A stretch of 64,000 nt of DNA from Strix aluco (lineage: Eukaryota; Chordata; Aves; Strigiformes; Strigidae): positions 90,102,704-90,166,703 of the forward strand of contig NC_133971.1 of assembly GCF_031877795.1 (NCBI RefSeq), given 5' to 3'. The notes beneath the pieces are model-generated. The model did not search any database and was not told the DNA's origin. It worked only from the letters and a program-made list of their open reading frames with translations. Shown in pieces: positions 37,330 to 49,289 of the stretch. The position numbers were made by a program, and so were the translations under genes. Numbering within the stretch: the stretch's first letter is position 1; each line of letters begins with the position of its first letter.

Positions 37330-40080
37330 TTTGCAGTTGGTATTAGAAAGGCTCCTTGGTTTCAGATGGAGATGCAAAATACAGCTGGAAAATTTGTAAC
37401 AGCCTGTGCTCCGTTTAAGCCTTTACGTCTGAGTAATAACATCGGTTCTATTTCCTTCCTGAACAAAGGAAGTAACAAGAAAGCAGGGAGATGGAGACAG
37501 ATCGAAGATGACGTTTAATTTGAATTATGATTTATTTCTTTCTTAAAACTGATTTAACAATAGAAATTATGAGCTTTAAATCCTAACTTATATCTCCAGA
37601 CAAGAGCCCTTTTCACTTAAGGTCTCCCTGCTTTTATGCTGAAGCTGCCTTCTTTGGGCCAGCACAAGGTACAATCTAGGATTGGGAAATGCATCTGTCA
37701 CAGAGGAATATAAACTGTCAGCTAAAGAAATCTCCGCAGAAGTCAGACAGTCAGAAGACTTACTACAGTCCCTGAGTTTATGTTAAATAATTCATATGCT
37801 AACACTTTCCTCTGGTAGCAGTCACAGGGAAATCCCAAGCTGAATTTAACAAACAAAACAAAACTTTCCAATCATCTCTTCTCTCTCCAAATGGCCTGTA
37901 GCCAGACCCGCTCACCTGCGACCGCCGGCAAAGCCAGGCAGGCTGGGAATGGTCTGCGACCCAACCGGCATCACCTTCTGCCGATGCCATGGAGGAGCCC
38001 ATGCTGGTGTGCAATTGTGATGCCTCCGTGTTACTCTGTCCCAGGCCAATGGACAGTTAATGGAAATATTTGGCCAACAGAAATATTTCCTTCACAGACA
38101 TCACCTGCTATTTCTCATGGATGTACAAAGCCTCATCACTTCTGCTCCAGACTCTGTGGTAGGTGGCTGTAGGGTCACTAGGTGGGTTGTCGTTAGCTGG
38201 GATCCAATAGTGTCTACGTCTGAAGATTGTCTTTAAATCACTGTTGTGGGCCGCGCCACCAGGTGATATCACATCAGAGAGGCTCCCGGGTCCTTTTTAT
38301 TGATGTGTGAGTGAGCTTAGACTTCTGAGAAAACTGGCAAAGGCACTGCTGGGTTTGTCTTTTGGAAGGAGGACATTTTTCTACTTATTTTATATAGAGG
38401 CACAGTCGCTTTAGGAACTGATACTCTTTTTGGGTTGTTTCCTACATGATAGGACTGTTCTGCATGCTGCCCGACCGTCGTTTGTCTAGACTAATCCGTA
38501 GGTGGAAAGAAATAAGTTATTTTAAGAATAAAGCTCAGTCCTTTGGTGATTTTTTCTCTTCTGTACAGCTAATCAACCAAGTCTGATCTATCAGTTATTG
38601 CTTGATAGAGGGGAAGAGGCTAATGGTGGAGGAAGAGGCAACTTTTTAAAATGTTAATTAAATTTAAAAGGATATTGTTGTATATATGTATATATAAATA
38701 ATGATAAATCTAACAGCTCCCCATGAACTTCTCTGGCTTTATATCAAGCTCAGAAAGAGATCATAAACTAACATAGGATCTTCTAGTAAAGGAAAAGATT
38801 AACCTACCAAATTCTTTGCTTGCTAACTTAATGTGTTAAGTTGAGAAAACTAGAAACAAAACAATGCCCTTCACAACATAGTGTCCTTTATCAACAATTT
38901 TCTTTACTTTTCCTCTTCTTTTGACTAAGCTAGAGCCTTACAGCCTTTTTCCCCATCTGGCATAAAATGATATCAGACCCACTGCATGCAATGATATATG
39001 CTTCTGCCTTCAGTCAAGAGAAAGTACATCACTGTTTTATTGGATGCAGGTCTCAAGAGCTCATGAACTCAACAAACACCCTTATAAATTACTGGAAAGC
39101 CACACCAAAGTGTAACAACAATAAACGAGAAACGGCCTAAGTGGCTTTGCTCAGCCAAACCTTCAAATTCCACTCCGTAGGAGATTCCCATGCTGCTTCC
39201 TTACTCATTGCAGCTATTACTACTCTCTATACATCCAGATGTATTATGGCACATCCAGCAAACCGGTCATGCCTTCCCTATCAAGAAACATCTTAAAATT
39301 AGTTACTTAAAATATAATAATGTCAAACAAACTTTCTGTAATGTAATTTTTTTTAATTGCATCTATTTCTAGTATGCTGCAGAAATATGCTAAATGATTT
39401 GCTCTGCAAACTGACATCCCATACAGGAGTTAGATGATGTGGTGGTGGAGATGAAGTTCAGAGGCCATGAAGTAAACTTTACCTTCCTAACAACTTCACC
39501 CCAAGGTTGAACATGCAGTTCATTACTAATGTCCATCCCCTTCTGGATTTCTTTGGCAAGATTGTAAGCATAGATGTTAATTTAATGCTGATCCTGCCGT
39601 TGAAAGCATTTCTAAGGTGAGCACATGTCCAATATCCAGTAGAAATTCAACTGAGTGCATTAATTCATGTCACATCTTCTACCAAGCAGCCATTATATGC
39701 TGTTGATTTCCAGTCACTCCAGACCAGAGGCAGATTTAAACCAACTATCTCAACAGGAAAACTATTCACTGAGGAGTATACTAGTGACCAGATTGCCAAA
39801 ACTGCACTTTTGGGGGTTTCCAGTGTGCTCATTTCGCCCACTAAACTGAAAGTAAGAGCCTTCTCCACTTTCCCTCGGACATGGTTTTGAACAGCAAGGA
39901 AGTTATCACTGAATTATCTGGAAACCATCCCTTTTAAAAGGTTTCTTGCACCTGAAAATTTTCTGAAAGCTGTGATACCTGTTGCTGAGAAACATTTGGT
40001 TTCTAAAGTTAATTGTGGCTGATGTTTGTATCTGCAGGGTCTCTGGGAAGGAATTTATAGCTTGTTTCGTTTGGACTTCT
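37330..40080. other. Unique noncoding DNA
   Basis: No gene seen. A small CpG patch lies at about 37,905-37,990. A near-CTCF word (CCACCAGGTG, 10 of 14 core positions) lies at about 38,258-38,267. AT-rich sequence is at 38,640-38,710. Confidence 0.5.
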
Positions 40081-40084
40081 TCAT

Positions 40085-40460
40085 CTTCCCATATTAGATT
40101 ATTCCACAGTCTTTCCACTGAGAAGTTATTTTGATGTTTATCCTCTTTCTCTTAATTTCAACCCATTATCTTAGTTATTTCCCCCTTGGGTAATTTTGTT
40201 CCTCCCTGGGTGTTTGTGCTGTTCAGATGTTTGCAATGGGCTCTCTCTCCCCCCTCAGATGTTGCTCAGCCCTGCTGTGCATATTGACGGTTGTTCTTGT
40301 AAAACTTTCCTTGTAAATCAACCCCTCCAGCTCTCTAATCATTTTTGTTGCACTTCTCTGAACTCCCTCCAGTTTGTCTTCATCTCGCTGGTAATAACTT
40401 TGCCTATGTGTCATTTGGCATTTTCTCCTTATCACATTCCAGCAGAGCAACAAACCTTTT
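40085..40460 (-). mobile_element. CR1-type LINE fragment, antisense and eroded
   Basis: On the plus strand, TTATTCCACAGTCTTTCCAC, TGAGAAGTTATTTTGATGTT, TAATTTCAACCCATTATCTT, then CCAGCTCTCTAATCATTTTT, GTTGCACTTCTCTGAACTCC and CTCCAGTTTGTCTTCATCTC follow the reversed CR1 3' region in order. Familiar antisense phrases are 'gctccagccctctgatcatctttgtggccctcctctgga'. No coding potential remains. Confidence 0.8.
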
Positions 40461-40464
40461 GCCC

Positions 40465-41316
40465 TATTGCTGCGTGCTGTTGTCAGGTAGACTGGACTTG
40501 AGTGATTGACGTAATCCCTTAATTTGCCAGAGGGACAGTTTTAGATTTCTGTAAACCAGTAAATTGGTGATTTGAGCCAAATATGATGCTGAGGAGGGGG
40601 GTTATTCAGTCATTTGTCTAAACAAAACTGGAGCTGATTTTGTGGATTTAAATCCAGGGAGCTCCTGGGTATTTTTCCCTGCCGTTTCTGATGTTGGAAT
40701 AAAACATCAGTGCTAATTTGATGGCTTTCCAAGCAGAATTCAAAATTCAGAGGAACAAATCCTCCTTGTTGCTGGGCCTGGGCAGCTTCATTTTTGTCAG
40801 TGGTGACAGAAGGAGGGAGAGCCAGAGTTTCAGGCGAGAAGCACCTGCACAATCCCAGCTCTCCAGTCCTCCCCCAGCCCATTCCTCTGAGGCACATCCC
40901 AAGAGGGAATGGTCCTTCCCGGCAGACGTGCCCTTGCTTGTTCTCTGCCTTAGACTAACAGGTCTCTGTTGGCTTCCACCTCCTGCTCTCATCCGAATTT
41001 TACCTTCTGCCATGTTTACCCTCTGTCTTTTTTTTTAAGGCTGCCTTGTTTTATTCATAGAAAACAATCCCACTCCTGAGCAGATCCTGTCCCAGGGGTC
41101 AGGGAGCTGGAGGGGTTTACCGCCTACCCCGCAAACCTCCTGTTGTATCATCGAGCAGTTTTTAATGTGCAGCAGAGTTGATTCAGTTTCACTGTCATTT
41201 CCGAGCAACGTGCCTGTCTGAGGATGTCCTATAGCTTGAATATCCCTTCCATGTTGAGAGCTTGCAGGCTCCCTACTAAGGTTTTAAAAAGACTGAATTC
41301 TCTGAGTGAAAGGTCC
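40465..41316. other. Unique noncoding DNA
   Basis: Mixed-composition unique sequence with overlapping short frames on both strands at 40,610-41,040. No domains seen. No gene called. Confidence 0.5.
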
Positions 41317-41897
41317 CTATGACAAAAGATTGCCTACCTTTCCCATGATTACATTCCCAAAGGTGAATGCCGATGTGTCAACAGAAGGAAATATTTCTCC
41401 TGCTTTCTTCAATAATTTATTGGCATTCACAGCTTTCCCCTTCATGATGACTGCTCCTGCAGCTCTAAGAATATCAGCTCCGCTGAGAGATTGAAATTTA
41501 CTTGTCACAGCTCTCCCAGGCGGTTATGAATGGCGTGGTACAGGCAGGCTCCTGATTAACAAAATTAGAGAGAGGACAAGGAGCAAGAGTGCAGTCATTC
41601 CACCCCAGAAAACTTTAAAGGCCAACCTAAATTCAGATGTGCCATTCTGCAGATTGACAATTTTATCTGAAAAAACAAAATGGGTTGAACCCATTCCTAG
41701 ACTCAACTGCCTCCCAGTGCTGTGAGATGCAGGAGTATGGACTCATCATCTTCACGAAGCCCTGTGTGGGATGATTTGCTCATTTCAGTGAGAGCTGCAT
41801 CTGCCTCAATCTGTTCATCTCCTGGTTTTTGGATGAACAAATGCCCCAACAGGGCTGAGTTTGTCAGAGTTAGTGACTCCCAATTGGTTGCACTCAA
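41317..41897 (-). pseudogene. Unassigned broken reading frame, possible decayed coding DNA
   Basis: Three minus-strand frames lie head to tail over 580 bases: 41703-41897, then 41524-41706, then 41317-41508. The last two share one frame separated by a TAA stop, and a one-step frame change separates the first from the second. The middle piece includes a strongly hydrophobic segment (GGMTALLLLVLSLILLI) like a membrane span. The last piece is bounded by splice-like sites: CTCTCAG before 41482 and AAG followed by GTAGGC at 41338, giving a 145-base exon-like unit. A TTTTGTTTTTTCAG acceptor-like site also precedes the middle piece. I do not recognise the protein. The frames could be a decayed gene or retroelement piece, or chance in an ordinary noncoding stretch. 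Confidence 0.2.
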
Positions 41898-41899
41898 TT

Positions 41900-43396
41900 T
41901 TGTGACCCAGATCCCAAACTAGCCGTCACAGAGGAGAGAGTGATCCGTTTATTGAAATGCATAATTCATTACTGGAAGATGCTTGAATGCAATCTTGAAA
42001 ATGGTCTTATAAGTGCCTGCTTAGAGTAAATAACCAGGATTAACTCAAATTACCTTTTTCCTTTTTTCAGTATCCCATCACAACATGGACCTTGAGCTCA
42101 GAAGCCTTGTACTTGTTTCAGCACTGTACCTGGACTAACATGTCCTGCCTTTCATGATGACAGCCTGTTCCCATTAACTAATTAGCTCACAGCTGGCCAG
42201 ACAGGAGCAAGAGCAGAAAAGACCAGGTCAGCCTATGCCCATCTGCATTGACCAGCCCAAAGCTGCAATCCAGACACTGCAGCACTAATGAAAAGGTCGT
42301 AGCTAGCACTCACTGCAAATGAATGTTCCTGTGGCACATCAGAAATGAAATCGATGAGCTCTAAGTTAACTTCACAGCAGGTCAATTGTATTTATCAGTT
42401 TGGCTTGTGTATTTTGGTCTATACGTGTTTTCCCAAGAAAAATATGGGTTTTTAGTTAAAAAGGCATTTGCAGAATTTTGTGTTGTACCAAAAGAGTGAG
42501 TTTTCAGGGTAATTTTAGGGGAGAAAGGAGGTTGTTTTCTTGTTCTGTTTTGTACTTTTCTTCTGTCTTGTTTTAGGAAGGCAAGGAGAAAATAGTTTCT
42601 TAAAGAGGTCTGCATTCTGTTTAAACAGATGAAACCTGGAATTGATTTAAACATATTTATATAGCTATATGCTAAGTTCTTCAAAAAGTCAATTACAAAT
42701 AGTTTTGGAAAAACTTTTCGTGATGAAACACAAACTAAAATACCTTTTTAAAAATATTTTCTTTCCTAAAAGGAGAGTTCCCTGTTACCATGAGCTGGGT
42801 GTCCTTAACACCCTTCCATCTCCTCTGTGCTTCCCACACTCCTCACCACCTGCTTTCATTCCAGGATCCACCTGTCAAAAGTGCTGAATACTTCAAATTA
42901 GCATTACATGGAAACCAGATGTCCTCTTCTATTAAACACATTACAAGTCTGCAACAGTTAATTTTCTACTTTGAAATACAGGTAGCCCCTCTCACTTCCC
43001 CAAAAATATATTTTTCCAGAGAAATATTATCTAAAAATAAAGCAAAACAAAATTTAATTTTTGGTCAATAAAAACATTTCATGACAATATATAGAAATGT
43101 TTCAGTTTGTTTTAGAGACATCTACACATTTTAAAATGCCGCTCTACAATAACATTGAGTGTCCTTGTGAAAAGTTACTTTGAAAGAATAAAAACTGCTT
43201 CCTGCTCTGAAAATTTGAGACTAGATTGCCTGCACGTTATTGAAAAGATGTATTTCATTTTTAAGTAAGTGCTTCATCAAGATGTCATTATATTGACCTC
43301 AAGTTTTCTGATGAAAAACAGCAGTTTTGTCTACCTACATCTAAGACTAAAATACATTCCTTAAAGAGTTTTCTGACCCAGGATACTATGGGGGAT
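41900..43396. other. AT-rich unique DNA, no gene
   Basis: No gene or recognised repeat up to the LTR. Short frames are present but show no domain. Confidence 0.55.
43392..43396 (+). repeat. LTR target-site duplication, 5' copy
   Basis: GGGAT immediately precedes the TG start of the LTR and is repeated exactly after its CA end. A 5-bp duplication is the size made by ERVL-type integrases. Confidence 0.85.
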
Positions 43397-43997
43397 TGTC
43401 CTAGTTTCAGCTGGGATAGAGTTCATTTTCTTCCTAGTAGCTGGTACAGTGCTGTGTTTTGGATTTAGTGTGAGAACAATGTTGGTAACACGGGGATGTT
43501 TTAGTTACTGCTGAGCAGTGCTTACACAGAGCCAAGGCCTTTTCTGCCTCTCACCCCACCCCACCAGAGAGTGGGATGAGGGTGCACAAGAAGCTGGGAG
43601 GGGACACAGCTGGGACAGCTGACCCCAACTGACCAAATGGATATGCCAGACCGTACGGCATTATGCTTAGCAAATAAACTGGGGGGAGTTGGCTGGGGGG
43701 CAGATCGCTGCTGGGGCATCAGTTAGCAGGTGGTGAGCAATTGCATTGTGCATCACTTGTCTTTTCTTGGCTTTTATTTCTCTCTTCTTTTTATTAGATA
43801 TCTTTTCATTACAATTATTACTAATATATTTTTCTATTATTATTTTTTACTTTATTTTAGTTATTAAGACATTCTTGTCTCAACCCACAAGTTTTACTTT
43901 TTCTATCCGCTTCTCCTCCCCATCCCACTGGGAGCGGGGAGGAGTGAGCATGGGGCTGCAGGGTGTTTAGCTACTGGCTGGGGTTAAACGACAACAG
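43397..43997 (+). mobile_element. Solo LTR of an avian ERVL-like endogenous retrovirus
   Basis: A 601-bp element starting TGTCCTAGTTTCAGCTGGG and ending GGGGTTAAACGACAACA, so it has the canonical TG...CA ends. It is flanked by exact GGGAT repeats. Internal landmarks I know from this bird LTR family include ATAGAGTTCATTTTCTTCC, AAGAAGCTGGGAGGGGACAC, AAACTGGGGGGAGTTGG and GTGAGCAATTGCATTGTGCA. The AT-rich 3' third contains a likely polyadenylation region (ATTAAG-type word near 43,862). The spot where younger copies carry a TATA-like word reads CAAATAAAC here (43671-43679). No internal gag, pol or env sequence is present, so the provirus collapsed by LTR-LTR recombination. The family name is from memory. 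Confidence 0.92.
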
Positions 43998-44002
43998 GGA
44001 TG
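43998..44002 (+). repeat. LTR target-site duplication, 3' copy
   Basis: GGGAT directly after the LTR end, identical to the copy at 43392-43396. The exact match shows that both ends of the insertion are intact. Confidence 0.85.
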
Positions 44003-44004
44003 AG

Positions 44005-44485
44005 AGCCATGCAATGCATAGCTCACCCTTAATGGTGTGATGAATGCTGAACAGGGACAGATTGTCCTTGCTTGTTGTAGACAACTGCCTCAACAGCTTT
44101 GCCACGGTCAGTTACCTGGTGGTATAGGACATTTTAGAAGTAATGAGTCCTTGATGACCAGCCCGACTCCCATTTTCTGTATCTCAGAGTGGCCAGACAT
44201 AGATGAGAGCCGTGGTAGCCCCTTCTGCAGAGTCATAATGGGGGACACCCAAAAACAAGACCCGGGCAGTCCCTCTGGAAGGACTTAATTGCTTTGGAGA
44301 AATGTGCATGCTCCAGAGGACATGACCATACCTTGCTGGGTGAAGAAGCAGTCTTTCTGACAGGAAAAAGATTTTCAGGGACATTTCTTGCCTGGGAAGC
44401 CACTTCCCAAACCGGTCATAGACCAGCAGCTCTTTCTCATCACTGCTTAGTCTCAGAATATAAACCCTTATGCTTCAGGGCTTGA
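44005..44485. other. Unique noncoding DNA
   Basis: Nothing recognised between the solo LTR and the old CR1 fragment. Confidence 0.55.
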
Positions 44486-44489
44486 GCTT

Positions 44490-44665
44490 GCCTCTAATTA
44501 ACGAAGTTGAGGAAGAAACTTCCCTGTAGGCCAGTTATTTCATATCTGCCTTCTGCAGGGTTTCTTGTGCTTGCCTCTGAAGCAACTACCAGGGGCCACT
44601 CCAGGGCAAACACCAGGCAGTGGCTCAGACCCCTTATCTGGTCAAATACAAAGCTCTGGATCCCA
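44490..44665 (+). mobile_element. Ancient CR1 3'-UTR fragment
   Basis: GAGGAAGAAACTTCCCTG, then AGGCCAGTTATTTCATATCT, GCCTTCTGCAGGGTTTCTTG, TGCTTGCCTCTGAAGCAACT and GGGGCCACTCCAGGGC. This follows closely a CR1 subfamily 3'-UTR that I know mostly from turtles and crocodilians ('aaacttccc...cagattatcccataactgcc...gcagggtttcttgcaccttcctctgaagca'). The copy lacks the octamer tail, and its 3' end fades after about 44,665. Confidence 0.75.
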
Positions 44666-44669
44666 CAGT

Positions 44670-45685
44670 CCCTACCTGAGTCTCCCTCAGTGGAAACCCC
44701 AACAATATGCGTTACAATGTCCACTTCACACCTGCTATAGAGATAACAAATCATTACCTGATTTTCTTTGCTTCTGTTTTGGTTTGATCATCTGGGTTTT
44801 TTTTTCATTTGTTTTTGGTTTTTTTGTTTTTTCTTTTTCATAAGAAAAGCCAGGCACATTAAATTGGACACGGACAAGTAAACCAGTTTGTAATGATATG
44901 TCGGACTTCCCGTAGCAAGAGTAGGTAATTTGGCTCCATTCTGAATTTAGATTTTTAATTTTCCTCTGTCACAGAAAGGATTTTTCAGCAGAGACTTTGG
45001 ATGCACAATAGCTGCGGGCGTTTAATCTGCAGAGGTGCTCCTGAGGATACACACTGTAGCATCTACTGTCTTTGGTTTGCATCCAGAGAGAGAAGGCGGA
45101 GGTGAATTTGGAAGGGATCCAAAGAAAGAAAGAAAAGAAAGTGGTGTTGCTAATTTCACACATTTCTGTAGCTTTTTGCCTGTTTTGCAGGCAGCAGGAT
45201 GCCATTAATGTCCCCATGGCCTAGGGACGTCCCTTGGCATTCAGCCTCAGCTATCCCACTTATTCCATAAACACAGGACTTCAACTTCGAAAATGTCTGG
45301 ATATAAATGAATTCTTCAAAGACGTACAGGGTAAGGAAATTTTTCAATAAATACGTAACATCCACCTTCTTCATCTGTTTTATTATTTAGATACAGAGAA
45401 ATGCCTTACAGCATTTGAGCCCCCTATTTCCCTGGTTTTAAAATGAGAACTAACTTCTCCTCTCTCATGTTCCCCACATAGAAAGCTACAAGTAAATAGC
45501 TACTCCCTAAAAGCAAAGCAAATGTTTTCATGAATGGACTCAAAACAAGACAGAGATTGGCTGAGCCTCACTTCCAGGTTCTTTCATGAATGGTGCAAGG
45601 TAAGTTTAGGGGACACAAGCTCACAGAGCCACCCTTGAAAATCCAGGACTCCCTTAAGTTTTACATTGATTGTACAGAGTCTTCC
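44670..45685. other. Unique noncoding DNA with T-rich tract
   Basis: A T-rich run with G interruptions lies at about 44,793-44,842 and a GAAA-type tract at about 45,121-45,143. A possible eroded MIR phrase is near 45,425-45,455. No gene seen. Confidence 0.5.
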
Positions 45686-45689
45686 CAGA

Positions 45690-45780
45690 AGTCTTGTGAT
45701 GTATGAAGAGCAGCCTGACAAAGGGGATGTTATTCTCAACCCGTTTTTGCAGGTGACAGACTGAAGACCAACCAGGTCTG
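45690..45780 (+). repeat. MIR-type SINE fragment
   Basis: TTATTCTCAACCCGTTTTTG, CAGGTGACAGACTGAAGACC matches the MIR core region 'ttatcaaccccattttacaggtgacagactgag'. Only the central part is recognisable. Confidence 0.6.
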
Positions 45781-46059
45781 GTAAAGATAGTATTATCCAA
45801 CTCATGTGTCCCCTTGGCTCCTGGCTGGCCTTTATGCTAGATATCATTCCTCCTGCAGCTGAGTCAGCAGAAGAGGTTGCATACCTACAGCCTGGTGTTA
45901 CAATACAAACCCCCTTGTGAGGGGTTAAGCTGAGATGCTGGGATGCAAGCTAGAGAGGCTGAAGTGAGGTGCACGTCCCCTCACGGCTCTGGGCAGCACG
46001 AAGAGGCAATCTGTAGCTGAGAGGAGGGTGGAAGGGCTTAAATCACAGCACAGCATTTG

Positions 46060-46180
46060 TCAAGAGCGCCTCTGTCAAAGCTGTAAGCAGCAAGCAGATT
46101 AAGCAGCTTGCCCAAGGCCATGGAGGAAAGCTGTGTCAGCACTGAACCAAAACCAGATCCCAGCCCAGAGCTTCATCCGC
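46060..46180 (+). repeat. MIR-type SINE
   Basis: GCAGATTAAGCAGCTTGCCC, AAGGCCATGGAGGAAAGCTG and ACCAAAACCAGATCCCAGC follow the MIR order 'gaggttaagtaacttgcccaaggtcacacag...' and 'gaacccaga'. Confidence 0.75.
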
Positions 46181-46234
46181 AAGGTTCCACCTGCGGAGGC
46201 AAACCTGAGCTCCTCAGCACCAACTTGATCATGG

Positions 46235-46350
46235 CTTCACTGTTCCCGTTATTACAAACCACACAGAAGCACCGAGGCAAAGGAGGTGAAATGATTTGTG
46301 CAGGGTCTTACAGAGAAGAGCACCCTGATTCCAGAGCTCCTGCTCCAAAA
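46235..46350 (+). repeat. MIR-type SINE, second copy in cluster
   Basis: CACACAGAAGCACCGAGGCA, AAGGAGGTGAAATGATTTGT, GCAGGGTCTTACAGAGAAGA and CCCTGATTCCAGAGCTCCTG follow the MIR core through to its end. It lies only about 55 bases after the previous copy and in the same orientation. Confidence 0.75.
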
Positions 46351-46354
46351 TATT

Positions 46355-49285
46355 TGCCTGTGCCCCTTTAAGCCTTGTAATGAGCCTGTCTTTACTTCTG
46401 CCTTTTGTTACTGCTTACAGAAAAAGAGAGTGTGCTCACTTTTCTCTTGAAACTTATTTCTCTTCAACAGCGGTGGCCCCAAAATTACTGCTAATTTCCT
46501 GAAAGGAATTTGTTCTTTGAAACATACTGTATGGCACTTTTCATTTTCCTCTCTTTTCTTCTTTTTTTTTTTTTTTCTTCTATCTGAGACTGGCACTGAG
46601 TCTGTTGAGAACATGTAAGTATAGTTGCTTTTGAATGCTGCAAGGTAAATGCTGAAAATGACAGCTTAAATGGAATCATTAAAGCAGATGTAAGTATTAT
46701 CTGAATGCTTCTGAAGTCTCCTATGCACAGCAATAGCGTCTTTATTTTCTCTCCTGATGCATGCACCTTTTTAAAGAGAGCTGACAACCTATTATTTCTT
46801 ACTTTCTCCCCATTTTGAAGGCTGAACTTAGGGACTATGTTCATATCTTAAAGCTGTAACCCATTTCCCAGGAAATTTCTGAAAACCTGACCAAAATAGA
46901 GGTATGGTGCAACAGTGACTATGCTATATAACTATTTATTTTAGGCTACTAATCGAAAGGAAATGCATAGCAAAATGTTAAACACTGTCTTAAAGGGAAT
47001 ACAGCAGTGTGCTCCTTATTATGATTAAACAAAGGACAAAGCACACAGATCTGGAGGCTGCCATGGACTCCCCCAGTTTTAAAACTTGTTTCCCAATTAG
47101 GGTGGGATTCATCTCACTTTGCTACCCACTATGAAATAAGGTAACTAGTCACAGCTACTTTAGCTCTTCCTATAAGCAAAGTAGAGAGAGTCCTTTCCAT
47201 AAAATGGTTCATATCACCTCCCTCAGGATGGGATGAGTCACCAGAAGGTCCTTCTGTCCTCTAAGGAAAGGAGAAAGAACCTAGAGAAGGAAGCTCATAT
47301 GATTATCTTAAACTAGATGTCGATCCTTCAAACAGTTAAGGTTAGGTGACATGAATCACACATGCTGATTTTTTGGTTGCTACAAGCCCAGGAGCTGGCA
47401 CCATTGCCAGCTGAGCTAATCTACTCTGAGCATTGAACTAACCATTGGCACAGCAGCTCTGCTAAACAACGACTGCCCGGGGTGTACTGCAGCACTGAGC
47501 TGCTCTGCACTGGAGCAGCACCAAGTCACAAGCTCGGAAAGCTCAGGCAAGATGATAGATGGGCTACTTTGACTTCAGAGATGCTGCCATCTCTCTTCCC
47601 TCGAGTCTGAGCTCATGCTTGTACATTGGCCAGATGGGAGCTCCTTTGATGAGCTCTTAGCCCATCCCTTCGCTCACACTTGTGAGGCTAAACAGCAAGC
47701 TGGAGGCACAGGCTAACTCCTTTTCCAGGTGGTCCAGGTCACCCCAGGGAGATATATGGTCTCTTCTCTGCATCTGGATGAGATAAATGCCATTTTATTG
47801 TGTTTAATCTAAACAGTGCAACTGAACACCAGTCTGGAAAACCTACTGCAGTGTTACTACAGCATCAAACCTCAGCCCTAAAGTGGCTACATTGTCCCCA
47901 TCCCACATGCAGTAGTCTTAATTTGGGGTACGTGTGGTACAGTTACGTGCAATGAAGCATGGCTGGTTTGTGCAGGTACCTGGATGCCATTCAGTATTAT
48001 ACTCAGGACAATAAACAGAAATAACAAATTAAACGCCCAAATTCACAAACTCAAAGGAACAGCAGATAACAGCATCAATACCAATGACCCAAGCTCTCAG
48101 ATCACTGACTGATGGATGAGCCATTGAAGGGACCACTCAAAGCCTTGAGGAGGGTCAGCCAGAACCGGTAAGAAAAGGGAAACAAGGTTGCCATGGGTCT
48201 CATTGGACACAGCAAACTGACCGTGGGATATCTGAGGGGACTTGTGGGATTGCGTAATACTTGTCATAAAGTGTTTGAAGGTGCCCCCACAGCTCTCTGG
48301 GTCACTTGTGGATTGGCCCTGACCCTTTAGATTTGGGGTAATGAATCCTTTTTTTTTTTTTTTTTTCCATTTACTTCTGAGAAGCCCTGAGCAAGTTCTT
48401 TGTTGTGATCACACAGATATTTTATGGTTGCTGTTCTTTCTTGGGACTTATTAGACTCATGCTCATCTCCCTGACTTTCCAGAAAGCCCTCGCATAGTTT
48501 TGTTACTGCACAGATCAGGTAAGGTGTGTCTCTAGATGTTTTGCTAATGGGTGCCAGGCCATGAAACTATACTGCTAACAGCTAATTTTTTGTCATTCAG
48601 ACAGCCTGAAATGTAAAATTGCAGCAACATGCAAGTTTCATTTATGTCATGCTTGGAAAGGATTTTGTTTGCTTTCTTGCTTGCTGTTTTCTAACAAAAC
48701 AGAAAAGGGGGGGTCTTCAAAAGAAAGCTGAAATTCTGTCAATTATGGATTATGTGGAGACCCATGCAGGCAGATGTTTGATACTTTTATATACTGTACA
48801 AGCACTGGATCTGCACGTAAAGAACTGGTCAAACTGAGAGGCTACATCTATATTTACTGAAGCTAGCAGGTCCTAGGAGCAGACCTGTCTTGGCCCTGGC
48901 CCTGCACGTTTATATTGTCCTTGTAGAGTCAGATACAAGTATATATAGATAGCTGATTCATAACCTATCCTGCGCCTCACTGGAGGCATTGGTTTAGGAC
49001 CTGGGTGGCCTTGATTTTATTATTAGTGCTTCCACTGGCCTGCTGCTCAGCAGTAGGTAAATGAGGTCATCGCTTTGTGACTCCATTCCCTTTTGCAAAA
49101 TGTAGATAAAAACTCTTTTAATCCTGCTGATGAAAGGTGGTATGATGAATAGCTTTCTTACCAGTCTTGCTTTCCTTATAGTAGGGGTCTTTGTGAATCC
49201 ATTCTATTAACAGCTCTAAGGACCACAGAAATCCCTATATAAATTAAACACAAAACCTTGGCAGTGCCATGAAACTGCAATTAGG
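46355..49285. other. Unique noncoding DNA
   Basis: No gene seen. T-runs lie at about 46,561-46,577 and 48,350-48,366. The frames present are short and lack domains. Confidence 0.55.
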
Positions 49286-49289
49286 AAAT

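Noticed and set aside
43397..43997. Possibility of a full provirus around the LTR
   Set aside because: Identical 5-bp repeats flank a single LTR directly, so no internal region remains.
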